Source of the DNA: Bacteroides sp.
GTDB lineage: Bacteria; Bacteroidota; Bacteroidia; Bacteroidales; Muribaculaceae
Assembly (NCBI GenBank): GCA_014802265.1
Contig: JAAVCP010000027.1
Span: 34,588-98,587 of the forward strand
Length of the DNA stretch: 64,000 nucleotides
Direction: 5' to 3'
A model generated the notes under the pieces. It saw only the letters and a program-made list of their open reading frames with translations, was not told the DNA's origin and did not search any database. How positions within the stretch are numbered: the first letter of the stretch is position 1; the number at the start of each line of letters is the position of its first letter. Shown piece after piece: positions 56,810 to 63,734 of the stretch. The position numbers and the translations under genes are program-made.

Positions 56810-57698
56810 AGTTCTTACTATTTGACACCTCCATTATTACTTTCCCATTTGCAGTCTTCATAGAATATCTCAGAACGTTTGTTCCGTAAATATCTGGTAG
56901 GAGTTGACCACTGTTGGACCTCACATTAAGATTATTTCCCTTCCCAGACAGTTCATACCCATAATCTATTGCATCCTTAATGAATTTATCTGCCTCATCT
57001 CCAAATAATCTTAGTGTCATTTGGGTAATAACACCCTTGGTATTAGCCTCAAAACCAACAAAGCATTTTCCAAAATCGTAAAAGAATGTCAATCCCACTA
57101 TTCTGACTGGTTCCACATCGCACTCATGTTCAATGGTCGATATGGTAAAAAAGGAAGCCCCTATCCAATTAGTATAGTACTTAGGAGTCAGTAAGGCGTC
57201 TCGTTTTTCAGTCGCAGTCGTAGGGATTGAATTAGTGGATTGCTGTATATTATTCAACCGATCATAGATCTTATAAACAGTTTCTTTACGCTTGGGAAAG
57301 ATGGAGAAATATTTATCCCAGTATTCTACTAATGGTTCTGGATATGTTTTTTCATAACCAGGCGTGAAAGGAATTATCTCAATGGGAAATACCAATTCAT
57401 CCACATAGATGTCTTTCCCAGAATAATCTTTACCGGTCATTTTACGTTTTGTGATCTGTTTTGCTATTTTAGGGAGACTGTCTGTTGGATTAGCATTATA
57501 AACGTAGATTTTGTAATCCCAATTATTTCTCTGGAAGGTCTCTAATACAATAGTGTCGGCATTAGCATCATAATAGGCGCCTGACTCTTTAGCCTCAGCC
57601 AATAATTGTTGATGCCTTTCTCGCACTGTTTGGGAATACCCCTTTTCTTGAGAGACTACAAGAGTGGAAAAAAGCAATAGAGGTAATAATTTTCTCAT
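56769..57698 (-). CDS. Secreted cargo protein behind structured leader
   Basis: 309 residues with a signal peptide (MRKLLPLLLFSTLVVS, to about GYSQ). The mature protein is mixed alpha/beta with no recognised motif; two cysteines (HECDV and GKCFVG) could form a disulfide. It is the first gene of a two-gene unit. Upstream lies a -7 box at 57953-57960 and a roughly 250-nt leader full of stems and a pseudoknot that reaches up to the ribosome binding site. The function is unknown. Confidence 0.7.
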   Translation of the reverse strand: MRKLLPLLLFSTLVVSQEKGYSQTVRERHQQLLAEAKESGAYYDANADTIVLETFQRNNWDYKIYVYNANPTDSLPKIAKQITKRKMTGKDYSGKDIYVDELVFPIEIIPFTPGYEKTYPEPLVEYWDKYFSIFPKRKETVYKIYDRLNNIQQSTNSIPTTATEKRDALLTPKYYTNWIGASFFTISTIEHECDVEPVRIVGLTFFYDFGKCFVGFEANTKGVITQMTLRLFGDEADKFIKDAIDYGYELSGKGNNLNVRSNSGQLLPDIYGTNVLRYSMKTANGKVIMEVSNSKNYANEYEIAIFRTK

Positions 57699-57714
57699 AG
57701 TTCTTTTTTTGCCT

Positions 57715-57946
57715 TTGGCTCAACGGCATAATTTATTAAAGAAACGTGAGCCAACTATGCCACGTCTTGATTTGAAGGTCGTAGGAAACCATTAGCACAG
57801 ATGTAACAATAGCAGCCCACGCTATACGCGTGAGAACCACTATGCCAATCCTTGTGCTATTTGTCGAATTTCCTACGTTCTCAAATCACAAGATAAGCAT
57901 AACGCTTCTTATTTTACCAAAATGTCGTAGAATAGCTGAGCTATTC
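57715..57946 (-). ncRNA. Predicted structured 5' leader RNA with pseudoknot
   Basis: On the minus strand, from 5' to 3': hairpin GAATAGCT/AGCTATTC (57930-57946); small hairpin AAGC/GCTT (57896-57907); long stem 57881-57893 with 57765-57775; inside it a 9-bp stem CGTAGGAAA/TTTCCTACG (57780-57788 with 57869-57877), then TAGCACA/TGTGCTA (57793-57799 with 57853-57859), and an apical CACGC/GCGTG hairpin (57818-57832). Then comes an H-type pseudoknot: 57747-57754 pairs with 57715-57722 and 57756-57761 pairs with 57725-57730. The last stem ends 16 bases before the ATG at 57698. I know no family with this layout. Confidence 0.65.
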
Positions 57947-57952
57947 CAGATG

Positions 57953-57960
57953 CAAAGTTA
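57953..57960 (-). promoter_or_regulatory. -7 box of the structured leader
   Basis: The minus strand reads TAACTTTG (TAnnTTTG). Transcription would start at about 57946, at the first hairpin, giving a leader of about 250 nt. The rest of the stretch to 58038 shows nothing more. Confidence 0.55.
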
Positions 57961-58038
57961 ATAAAAAAATGTGAGACTTTGATATTCCTAAAGATAAAAT
58001 CTCCTCAAAACCACTGCTAAAGAAGCTATTCCGGAGGA

Positions 58039-58257
58039 TCATAGGGTATAAATGGTGTTCTGATCGTCAATCAGGCAGATCCGAAGAGTCTTATGCTTTG
58101 ATGTGAATAACCCAGACTCTATTTTAATAAATTCCTCTCCATCCAGATAGCAATAATACAGGGCAACACACATTGCATCAATATCGTCCTCTGCATAGAA
58201 TTTCCATTTACCTCTATTGGTGTGACAAATATACTCTTGCATACAATCTAATTTCAT
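58039..58257 (-). CDS. 72-residue protein downstream of the relaxase
   Basis: Acidic small protein, starts 18 bases after the relaxase stop on the same strand. It contains YAEDDIDAMCVALYYCYLDG and no signal peptide. I do not recognise the family. Position suggests co-transcription with the relaxase gene. Confidence 0.5.
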   Translation of the reverse strand: MKLDCMQEYICHTNRGKWKFYAEDDIDAMCVALYYCYLDGEEFIKIESGLFTSKHKTLRICLIDDQNTIYTL

Positions 58258-58275
58258 AGTTTATTTGAAATGAAT

Positions 58276-59685
58276 TTATCGTCTGAAACCTCGGCTCTGT
58301 GTCCGGTTCACTTCCTCCATAACAGAAGGGAAATTGGAGGTCAGGCGATCTAACTCCTTGCTCCCTTTGTCGAACTGTCGGTTGTCAAGGAATGGACGTG
58401 CAAACACCTTCAGGGTGTGGGCCGCGTTCCTGACATCGGGACTGTCGGCAAGGTACTCCACAATCGTATCCCGATGCCGCATGCTGAACTCCCTTAACAC
58501 CGACTTTGAGAACTCCATAAACGCCTTCACCGCCTCCTTAAGCTTCTCATGCAGCATATCGAGCATAGCCTTAAGCCTTGCGAGAAGGTCTGACTTCTCG
58601 CGTTCGAGCCTCTCTATCCTTGTGGTGGTAGCACTTTCAAGACTGCGGTATTCCTTAGACAGCGTGTCATACCGCGACTGAAGGGAAGAAGCGAGGATTA
58701 GGGCGCGTTCCTCCGCAAGCCTCGGTATCTGCGCCACCTGCTCCTCCATTTCCTCCACCCTCACCAAAGCATTGTCGCGCTCAGTGTTGGCGGTCTCGAT
58801 CTCCGACTGCAACCGGGTGTTCTCACGCTGTATCTCCGCATACTTCCCCTTGCCGAATATGTTGGCGAGGCCGCTCTTCAACGCGCTGCCGCTCTCTGCA
58901 TCGAGGGCTTTCTGCTTCTCGATCCGCCGGACTTCAAGTTCTGCTATCTCCGTTTCCTTGGTCGCCTGTTCCTTCAGTAGCTTGGACTTCCGGTTTTCAA
59001 GTTCCTGCTGCTCCTGTTTCAACTGCCTGACGTGTGCCGTCGCCATCTTCTCCTTGTACTCGATAGCAGACAGCCCCTCGATTCCGGTGTCCTCCTTCGG
59101 CGTTCCCCGTTCCATCCCGAGGCTTTCGGCAAGTACGGTCTGCATCTCCTTGCACACGTTGTTGTCGATCTTGACGGTCTTTCCGGTCTCATGATTAAGC
59201 CAGTCGACAATGATGTGCGCGTGGTGGTTCTGCCTCAGGTCGTCAGTGTCGGGGTCGGCGTGTCCCTCGTCATGGTGGAGATCGATGCTGATAACCGAGA
59301 TGCCATAGCCATTGAGCCAACGGACGAACGGTTCGAAATCCTCGATCCGTGTGTCAGGCTTTATGGGGGGACAGCCCTCGCGTATGGCGGAGCAGCCGGA
59401 GCGGGTCTTTTTCTTGCCTGTCTTGCGGTCGGTGGTCTCTACGGGCTTGCACTGCATGGCGCGTCCCGTCTTCTGCTTCACGAGCACCTTCATGTCCTCA
59501 AGCAGCTCCGGCAGAGGCTTGTCGTAGGACGGGTTGCGCCAGCTCTGATTGAGATGGCGGTACTCGTCCCAGAAGTATGTGTGCCCGAACTTCCGGGCAA
59601 CCGCCTCGCAGTAGGCTCTGTCGCGGCGGTTGTGCGCCTCGGCAGTGCCTACGTTGCAGGGCTTGAACTTTATACCTGTCTTCAT
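58276..59685 (-). CDS. MobV-type (Pre/Mob) relaxase
   Basis: 469 residues. Pre/Mob relaxase domain at about 1-210: HNRR near residue 18 (the candidate nucleophile region in this family), then the metal-binding histidine motif DLHHDEGH (136-142) with NHHAHI (153-158). Residues about 210-390 form a long coiled coil (VRQLKQEQQELENRKSKLLK, NTRLQSEIETANTERDNALV), and a basic tail ends RTQSRGFRR. It would nick oriT and lead the strand in conjugative transfer by a helper. The gene is markedly GC-rich compared with its neighbours. The candidate oriT lies upstream at 59921-59966. Confidence 0.9.
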   Translation of the reverse strand: MKTGIKFKPCNVGTAEAHNRRDRAYCEAVARKFGHTYFWDEYRHLNQSWRNPSYDKPLPELLEDMKVLVKQKTGRAMQCKPVETTDRKTGKKKTRSGCSAIREGCPPIKPDTRIEDFEPFVRWLNGYGISVISIDLHHDEGHADPDTDDLRQNHHAHIIVDWLNHETGKTVKIDNNVCKEMQTVLAESLGMERGTPKEDTGIEGLSAIEYKEKMATAHVRQLKQEQQELENRKSKLLKEQATKETEIAELEVRRIEKQKALDAESGSALKSGLANIFGKGKYAEIQRENTRLQSEIETANTERDNALVRVEEMEEQVAQIPRLAEERALILASSLQSRYDTLSKEYRSLESATTTRIERLEREKSDLLARLKAMLDMLHEKLKEAVKAFMEFSKSVLREFSMRHRDTIVEYLADSPDVRNAAHTLKVFARPFLDNRQFDKGSKELDRLTSNFPSVMEEVNRTQSRGFRR

Positions 59686-59721
59686 AATTCTTTAGCGGTG
59701 GGTGTTTCAAAATCGCGGGTT

Positions 59722-59907
59722 CTCAGACGAAGGGTCTGAGCGGAGGGTGTCGGGAGAGGGTCACTCCCGACGATGGGTTCTTAGGGGTGAACGCCCTAAG
59801 CGGAGGGTGCAGGGAGAGGGTCACTTCCTGCTCGGGGGTGTCGGGGGTGAAACGCCTCGACCGGGTCAAGGGCAGCGCCATTGCGGGTTCTTAGGGCAGA
59901 GCCTTAA
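59722..59907. repeat. Array of covarying hairpins upstream of the relaxase
   Basis: Two tandem units about 60 bases long, each with two hairpins joined by CGGAGGGTG: CTCAGAC/GTCTGAG (59722-59740) and TCGGGAG/CTCCCGA (59750-59770); CTTAGGG/CCCTAAG (59780-59800) and CAGGGAG/CTTCCTG (59810-59830). A third stem (TCGGGG/CCTCGA, about 59841-59860) and a fourth (CTTAGGG/CCTTAAG, 59890-59907) follow. Stem bases change in pairs between units, so structure, not sequence, is preserved. Each first hairpin is preceded by GGGTTCT. Confidence 0.75.
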
Positions 59908-59920
59908 GCCCCTCGGGAGA

Positions 59921-59966
59921 GCCCACAACTACGGGAGCGAAGCGGAGTAGTTATAGTGGGCTATAA
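59921..59966. other. Candidate oriT
   Basis: A long imperfect stem (GCCCACAACTAC at 59921-59932 with 59947-59961) overlaps an inverted repeat TTATAG-TGGG-CTATAA (59951-59966). The MobV nick region of plasmid pMV158 has the same design, TATAGTGTG followed by TTATAC. Here the sequence is TATAGTGGG followed by CTATAA. With the relaxase gene next to it, this is the most likely transfer origin; the nick position is inferred by analogy. Confidence 0.55.
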
Positions 59967-60047
59967 CAAGGGCAAGCCCTGTTCATTTCTCACGTCACCA
60001 TTGACTGCCGTAATCCTTAATTTTCCTGATACTTTAGTCTGCTCCAT
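59961..60047 (-). CDS. Possible 28-residue peptide before oriT
   Basis: ATG at 60047 on the minus strand, preceded by GGGAGG about 9 bases upstream, an unusually strong Shine-Dalgarno for this phylum. The peptide (MEQTKVSGKLRI, then TAVNGDVRNEQGLPLL) ends inside the oriT-like region. It may be a leader peptide, or the shortened start of a lost mobilization gene. Confidence 0.35.
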   Translation of the reverse strand: MEQTKVSGKLRITAVNGDVRNEQGLPLL

Positions 60048-60082
60048 AATATACGCCTCCCGAAATAAATTAAAGCTGTCGG

Positions 60083-61159
60083 CTAATATATGAAGTCCGG
60101 ATTGTAGGAATACTTCCTTGAACTGTCCTGTACAATCATCCGCTTGCATTTCAGCATTGATATTAGGTCGGAGGCCTTATTGTTGCTGAGACGAATGCCA
60201 ACAAGCGCGTATGCCTCCTTAAGGGCTTCGGTCAGTTCATTATAGCCGTAGGTCGGTTGCTTGGAAAAAGCGGTTTCAAGGGCAATCCGGTGATGCTGTT
60301 CGGATATGTTGGCATATGGGTCGAATTTCTGACGTTTGGATTTTCCTCCCTCCCGGTTGCCTATCACATAACCGTCCAGCAATTCAGGAAGAGCATCGCT
60401 GTTGATGCGGAAAGCAAAGGGCTCGAAATCCATAGCGCGGATATGGACGCTTTTCACACAGCTTATATCATGGTTCTGCGAATCCTTTTCGACAAGAAGC
60501 ACTGTCTCAGCCTTGTTGTTAAGTTCCGTACCTATATGTCCCCTTGCGTTTTCATCGCCCTTGTTCTGGTGGAGAATGGCATGTATGTGGATCTGCCTCT
60601 CGTCAGTCCATTGCATGAGCAGTGTGATTATCTTGGTTGATTCGCTCGGGCTGTTTATGTCATACACAAAATCACGTATGCCATCGATGATTACAAGACC
60701 GACATCAGGGAGATTGTATATCGCCTGACGGGTTATCTCAATCCGTTCCTCCGGAGAATACTTGCGCAGGGCAAGAAACTCCAGATTCTCATGGTCTTTG
60801 TCTTCAGGTAGACCGCACATGCGCAATATGCGCCTTATCACCTTCTGACAGTGATATGGACTCTGCTCAGTGTCTACATAAAGCACCCGGCGTTTGTTCT
60901 CAGGAAGGGACGCGGTATATCTCAGCACAGTACCGTTCATAAGGGCTGCGGCCACAATAGCAGATACATTGAAGGTCTTTTTACTTTTGGCCTTTCCGAT
61001 GGAGGCACTGAAATTGCCGAGTGTTCCAATGACTGAATCATTGGCTTTGATTATTTCCGGTGACATCTCATAAGTCTTTGTGACGCTCAGCCGAGAGGCA
61101 TGCCACATCTCGATGGCAGCCTCGGCCGTGAGCATTGGGGTTCTACGTTCGTCCATCAT
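60083..61159 (-). CDS. RepA/DnaB-like AAA ATPase of the mobile element
   Basis: 358 residues. RecA-like core: a degenerate Walker A, GKAKSKKT (55-62), where the usual second glycine is lysine; Walker B VGLVIIDGIRDF (about 153-164); sensor region IHAILHQNKGDENARGHIG. The C-terminal part (from about 285) is a small helical domain. Such proteins are helicase-like replication or mobilization factors on Bacteroides mobilizable elements. It overlaps the DUF3853 gene by ATGA. Confidence 0.82.
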   Translation of the reverse strand: MMDERRTPMLTAEAAIEMWHASRLSVTKTYEMSPEIIKANDSVIGTLGNFSASIGKAKSKKTFNVSAIVAAALMNGTVLRYTASLPENKRRVLYVDTEQSPYHCQKVIRRILRMCGLPEDKDHENLEFLALRKYSPEERIEITRQAIYNLPDVGLVIIDGIRDFVYDINSPSESTKIITLLMQWTDERQIHIHAILHQNKGDENARGHIGTELNNKAETVLLVEKDSQNHDISCVKSVHIRAMDFEPFAFRINSDALPELLDGYVIGNREGGKSKRQKFDPYANISEQHHRIALETAFSKQPTYGYNELTEALKEAYALVGIRLSNNKASDLISMLKCKRMIVQDSSRKYSYNPDFIY

Positions 61160-61467
61160 CTTCTACCTCCGGTTTTGTGTCCTGCAAGTTCAAGAGCGAG
61201 CTCGGCATCCACTATTATCTTGCGTCCGATCTGCTTTATCGCCTTGTCGATCTTTCCACTTTTCTTGATGCGGTTGGCTGTCGGTATGCTGCATCCGAAC
61301 AACTGAGCGATACCGGATAGGCCATATACATATTTTGGAGAGGAGGCATCCACCGTAACCTCAGGCTGCCGGGGAGCGCTGTCACTCGTTGCTGACTTCG
61401 AGAGGAACATGAATTCCTCGCCTGTCATCTGCCACAGGGGCTTGTTCAATAGATTTTCAATTTTCAT
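61156..61467 (-). CDS. DUF3853 helix-turn-helix protein (excisionase-like)
   Basis: 103 residues from the ATG at 61467; an upstream in-frame extension to 61536 lacks family similarity. Pattern NKPLWQMTGEEFMFL, YGLSGIAQLFGCSIPTANRI and KKSGKIDKAIKQIGRKIIVD is that of DUF3853, a MerR/Xis-like DNA-binding family typical of Bacteroides mobile elements. Probable role: control of excision or of the downstream ATPase gene. Confidence 0.87.
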   Translation of the reverse strand: MKIENLLNKPLWQMTGEEFMFLSKSATSDSAPRQPEVTVDASSPKYVYGLSGIAQLFGCSIPTANRIKKSGKIDKAIKQIGRKIIVDAELALELAGHKTGGRR

Positions 61468-61620
61468 ATTTAGGAATAATTTTGAGTTGTTAATCCCGGC
61501 GCCGGGGATTGTTTTTGTTTGCTGTCGACACTGCAAAATTACTCCTGATAATGAGTGGTAAGGAGGTGGTGACTTAAATAAAATGTCTTTGTAAATCTTT
61601 GATTATTAGCGATAATAAAA

Positions 61621-61648
61621 ATACCACCCAAATTTCTTTGAGTGGTAT
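61621..61648 (-). terminator. Integrase terminator
   Basis: ATACCACCCAAA (61621-61632) pairs with TTTGAGTGGTAT (61637-61648), one mismatch, loop of four, 34 bases after the integrase stop, followed by A on the plus strand (T on the minus). Confidence 0.65.
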
Positions 61649-61681
61649 CAGTGGTTGTCAGGGAATATTTCTTGATAAGCC

Positions 61682-62998
61682 TTAAAGACTATCGAATTTT
61701 GTCATAGCTGCGGCTTTGATACTGTCTGCAATATCAATATATGGTTTCATCGCTTTGTAGTCTGAATGACCTGTCCATTTCATTACGACATGTGGAGGAA
61801 TGCCTAATGCCAGGGCAGTGCAGATAAAAGTTTTTCTACCAGTATGTGTGCTCAGCAATTCATATTTAGGATATATGGTGTCGATGCGATCATTACCTAT
61901 ATATTGGGTGATCCTGATAGGAGTGTTAATCTCTGCGAGTTCTCCAAGTTCTTTTACATATTCGTTCATCTTCTGATTGCTGATTACCGGAAGAACCTTA
62001 TCACCCTTAAAATTTACATCACTGTATTTCTCGATGATAGCTCTTGAATGACGGTTCAATTCTATTACAAGACTATCGCTTGTCTTGACTGTGGTTATCT
62101 CGATATGATTCTCTTTGACATCGCTTCTTCTAAGATTTGCTACATCTGAGTATCGCAGACCGGTATAGCAACAGAATAATAGTACATCGCGAACTCTTTC
62201 AAGATACTGCTTTGTTGCCGGAATTGTCAGATTGGTTATAGCCGCTACTTCCTCCTGAGTAAGAAATATAATCTTCTTCTGTGTGTTCTTCAACCGAGGG
62301 CGGAACGATTGATAATCGTTCACCTTATGGTAGTTCTTCTCATAACTCCATCGTAGAAACCATTTAAGAAAAGAGATCTGATTATCTACTGTGCTATTAA
62401 GCATTTTCAACTTAGTGCTTAAAAAGACAAGATAGCGGTTTAATCCATGTTCTGTGAAAGTTTCAAATTCGATAGGACATCTAAATTGCTTATCACTGCC
62501 GAAATCCTGCAAGTGTTTCTTCATGGCATTGAATTTCTGATAGCTTGCCTTAGTCCACGACTTAAGACGTCCGTTCTCTTCAATGAAACGATCTAGGACC
62601 TCCCAAAAAGAAAGGGTAGCGGTAGCATCTGAAGAATCTGCCTCACCTTCAGCAACCTCAATTTTTGTCCTTTCATTGAAAAGAGTCTTTATATCGTCCG
62701 GGGTTGGCATCATAGCCTGAATCTCGTACTCTTTGAATATTGTCTGCACAAGTGATTCATAACGGTTCAGATCAGCGTTAATCTCCGCTGCTGTCTGCTT
62801 AAGCTTATTGCTACAGCCATTCTTTACTCTTTGTTTGGCTGAATCCCACTTGCTGACATCTATTCTATAGCCAGTAGTGAACTCAATTCTTTTTCCGCCG
62901 AATACCACTCTCATTCGTATTGGCACATTATCCACTATTGCCACTCCTGCCTTTTTTCGGCTCTCCAATTGGAATGTTATGTTACGCTTTATATTCAT
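61682..62998 (-). CDS. Tyrosine site-specific integrase
   Basis: 438 residues. N-terminal arm-binding and SAM-like core-binding domains (about 1-235), then the catalytic domain with R282 (TGLRYSD), K305 (TTVKTSD), H385 and R388 (LSTHTGRKTF), H411 (WTGHSDYKAM) and nucleophile Y420 (MKPYIDIAD). All catalytic residues are intact. It is the Bacteroidetes type found in conjugative and mobilizable elements. The start lies 22 bases from the nearest ACACCCA arm-type repeat, so the integrase may repress its own gene. Confidence 0.95.
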   Translation of the reverse strand: MNIKRNITFQLESRKKAGVAIVDNVPIRMRVVFGGKRIEFTTGYRIDVSKWDSAKQRVKNGCSNKLKQTAAEINADLNRYESLVQTIFKEYEIQAMMPTPDDIKTLFNERTKIEVAEGEADSSDATATLSFWEVLDRFIEENGRLKSWTKASYQKFNAMKKHLQDFGSDKQFRCPIEFETFTEHGLNRYLVFLSTKLKMLNSTVDNQISFLKWFLRWSYEKNYHKVNDYQSFRPRLKNTQKKIIFLTQEEVAAITNLTIPATKQYLERVRDVLLFCCYTGLRYSDVANLRRSDVKENHIEITTVKTSDSLVIELNRHSRAIIEKYSDVNFKGDKVLPVISNQKMNEYVKELGELAEINTPIRITQYIGNDRIDTIYPKYELLSTHTGRKTFICTALALGIPPHVVMKWTGHSDYKAMKPYIDIADSIKAAAMTKFDSL

Positions 62999-63001
62999 AT
63001 C

Positions 63002-63038
63002 TGGGTGTTATTGATTTCTACACCCAAAATTACACCCA
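63002..63038. repeat. Right integrase arm-type sites
   Basis: ACACCCA at 63020-63026 and 63032-63038 (12-base step) and the inverted TGGGTGT at 63002-63008. The direct pair has the same spacing and nearly the same flanks (ACACCCAAWWTTACACCCA) as at 54848 on the left. The inverted site touches the integrase start region. Confidence 0.65.
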
Positions 63039-63156
63039 ATTTTCGGATTATGCAAGAAATATTATGAAAACTTATTGACAGGTCTAATTTGTAGTCTGCT
63101 GTTAAACAGAGTATTATGATAGTATATGATGCTCTGTGATTATATAGGTGATAGAA

Positions 63157-63171
63157 CCTGCCTTTCCGCAA
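63157..63171 (+). repeat. attR, 15-bp direct repeat
   Basis: CCTGCCTTTCCGCAA, identical to 54801-54815. The sequence to its right is the original 3' flank of tRNA-Ser. Confidence 0.85.
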
Positions 63172-63734
63172 CCAACAGATCCCAATTTTGGTTTACAAAG
63201 AAATAAGTCACAGAGTATCAATGTACTCTGTGGCTTTTTCTTTTGTTACACCTTGTCTCATACCGTTTGCAGACACTTAAAAGACCGATTTAAGACATTG
63301 TCTTATAACGTTAGAGTTATGGAAACAGCGGACGACCATTTGCCTACTGAACGTAGAGACTGGATGGGAAAGATTGTAGTTGCTGTATAAATCTATCATT
63401 TGTTGTTTACGAGATAAACATGTGACGCCAAGAACAGCAAATAGAGTATGTATGGATTTTTTCTAAGCAAGTTGTATTTTTATTAGTTAGTAACCTATTT
63501 ATCGCAAATGATGATTTTCAAAGTCTTGTATAACGTCGATTATGGACCTTCGTTTATTATTCAGAAAACAGATTCTAATATATTGATATTTAGATGACTG
63601 CTTGTAGAACTTTTAGTGCTTCCACATGTTATAAATACGAATAAATAACCATGTGGAAGCAATACGTTGACCACTTATGGTACGGAATTTGCATCACCAT
63701 TAATTTAGAAAAAACTTAAAGAAAGGACATATTT
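63172..63734. other. Gap: displaced tRNA flank and promoter of the radical SAM gene
   Basis: It contains the terminator at 63209-63240 and an 11-bp inverted repeat GCTTCCACATG (63618-63628) with CATGTGGAAGC (63650-63660) before the radical SAM gene. A 23-codon frame at 63319-63390 has no ribosome binding site or known relative. No other gene is seen. Confidence 0.5.
63209..63240 (+). terminator. Intrinsic terminator, probably the original tRNA-Ser terminator
   Basis: CACAGAGTA (63209-63217) pairs with TACTCTGTG (63224-63232) and is followed by GCTTTTTC. It lies 38 bases after attR, which places it where the tRNA transcript would have ended before the element inserted. Confidence 0.65.

Larger units (their letters stand above)
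54801..63171 (-). mobile_element. Integrative mobilizable element in tRNA-Ser, about 8.37 kb
   Basis: Bounded by a 15-bp direct repeat, CCTGCCTTTCCGCAA, at 54801-54815 (tRNA end) and 63157-63171. All major genes are on the minus strand: tyrosine integrase next to the right end, DUF3853 protein, RepA-like ATPase, oriT-like region, MobV relaxase, small protein, two secreted cargo proteins and an unknown coiled-coil protein. There is no type IV secretion or coupling protein, so transfer would need a helper conjugative element. GC content is mosaic: relaxase and oriT region are GC-rich, cargo genes AT-rich. Confidence 0.9.

Noticed and set aside
57699..57960. Possibility that the structured region is a retron or a group II intron
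   Set aside because: No reverse transcriptase gene is present in the element and no domain V-like motif is visible.
57699..57960. Possibility that the structured region is the oriT
   Set aside because: It is not next to the relaxase start, has a promoter in line with the downstream gene, and a better MobV-type site exists at 59921-59966.
59032..59739. Long plus-strand frame opposite the relaxase gene
   Set aside because: The relaxase motifs are on the minus strand; the plus-strand frame is a shadow caused by high GC content.
63319..63390. 23-codon frame after attR
   Set aside because: No ribosome binding site and no support beyond the start and stop codons.
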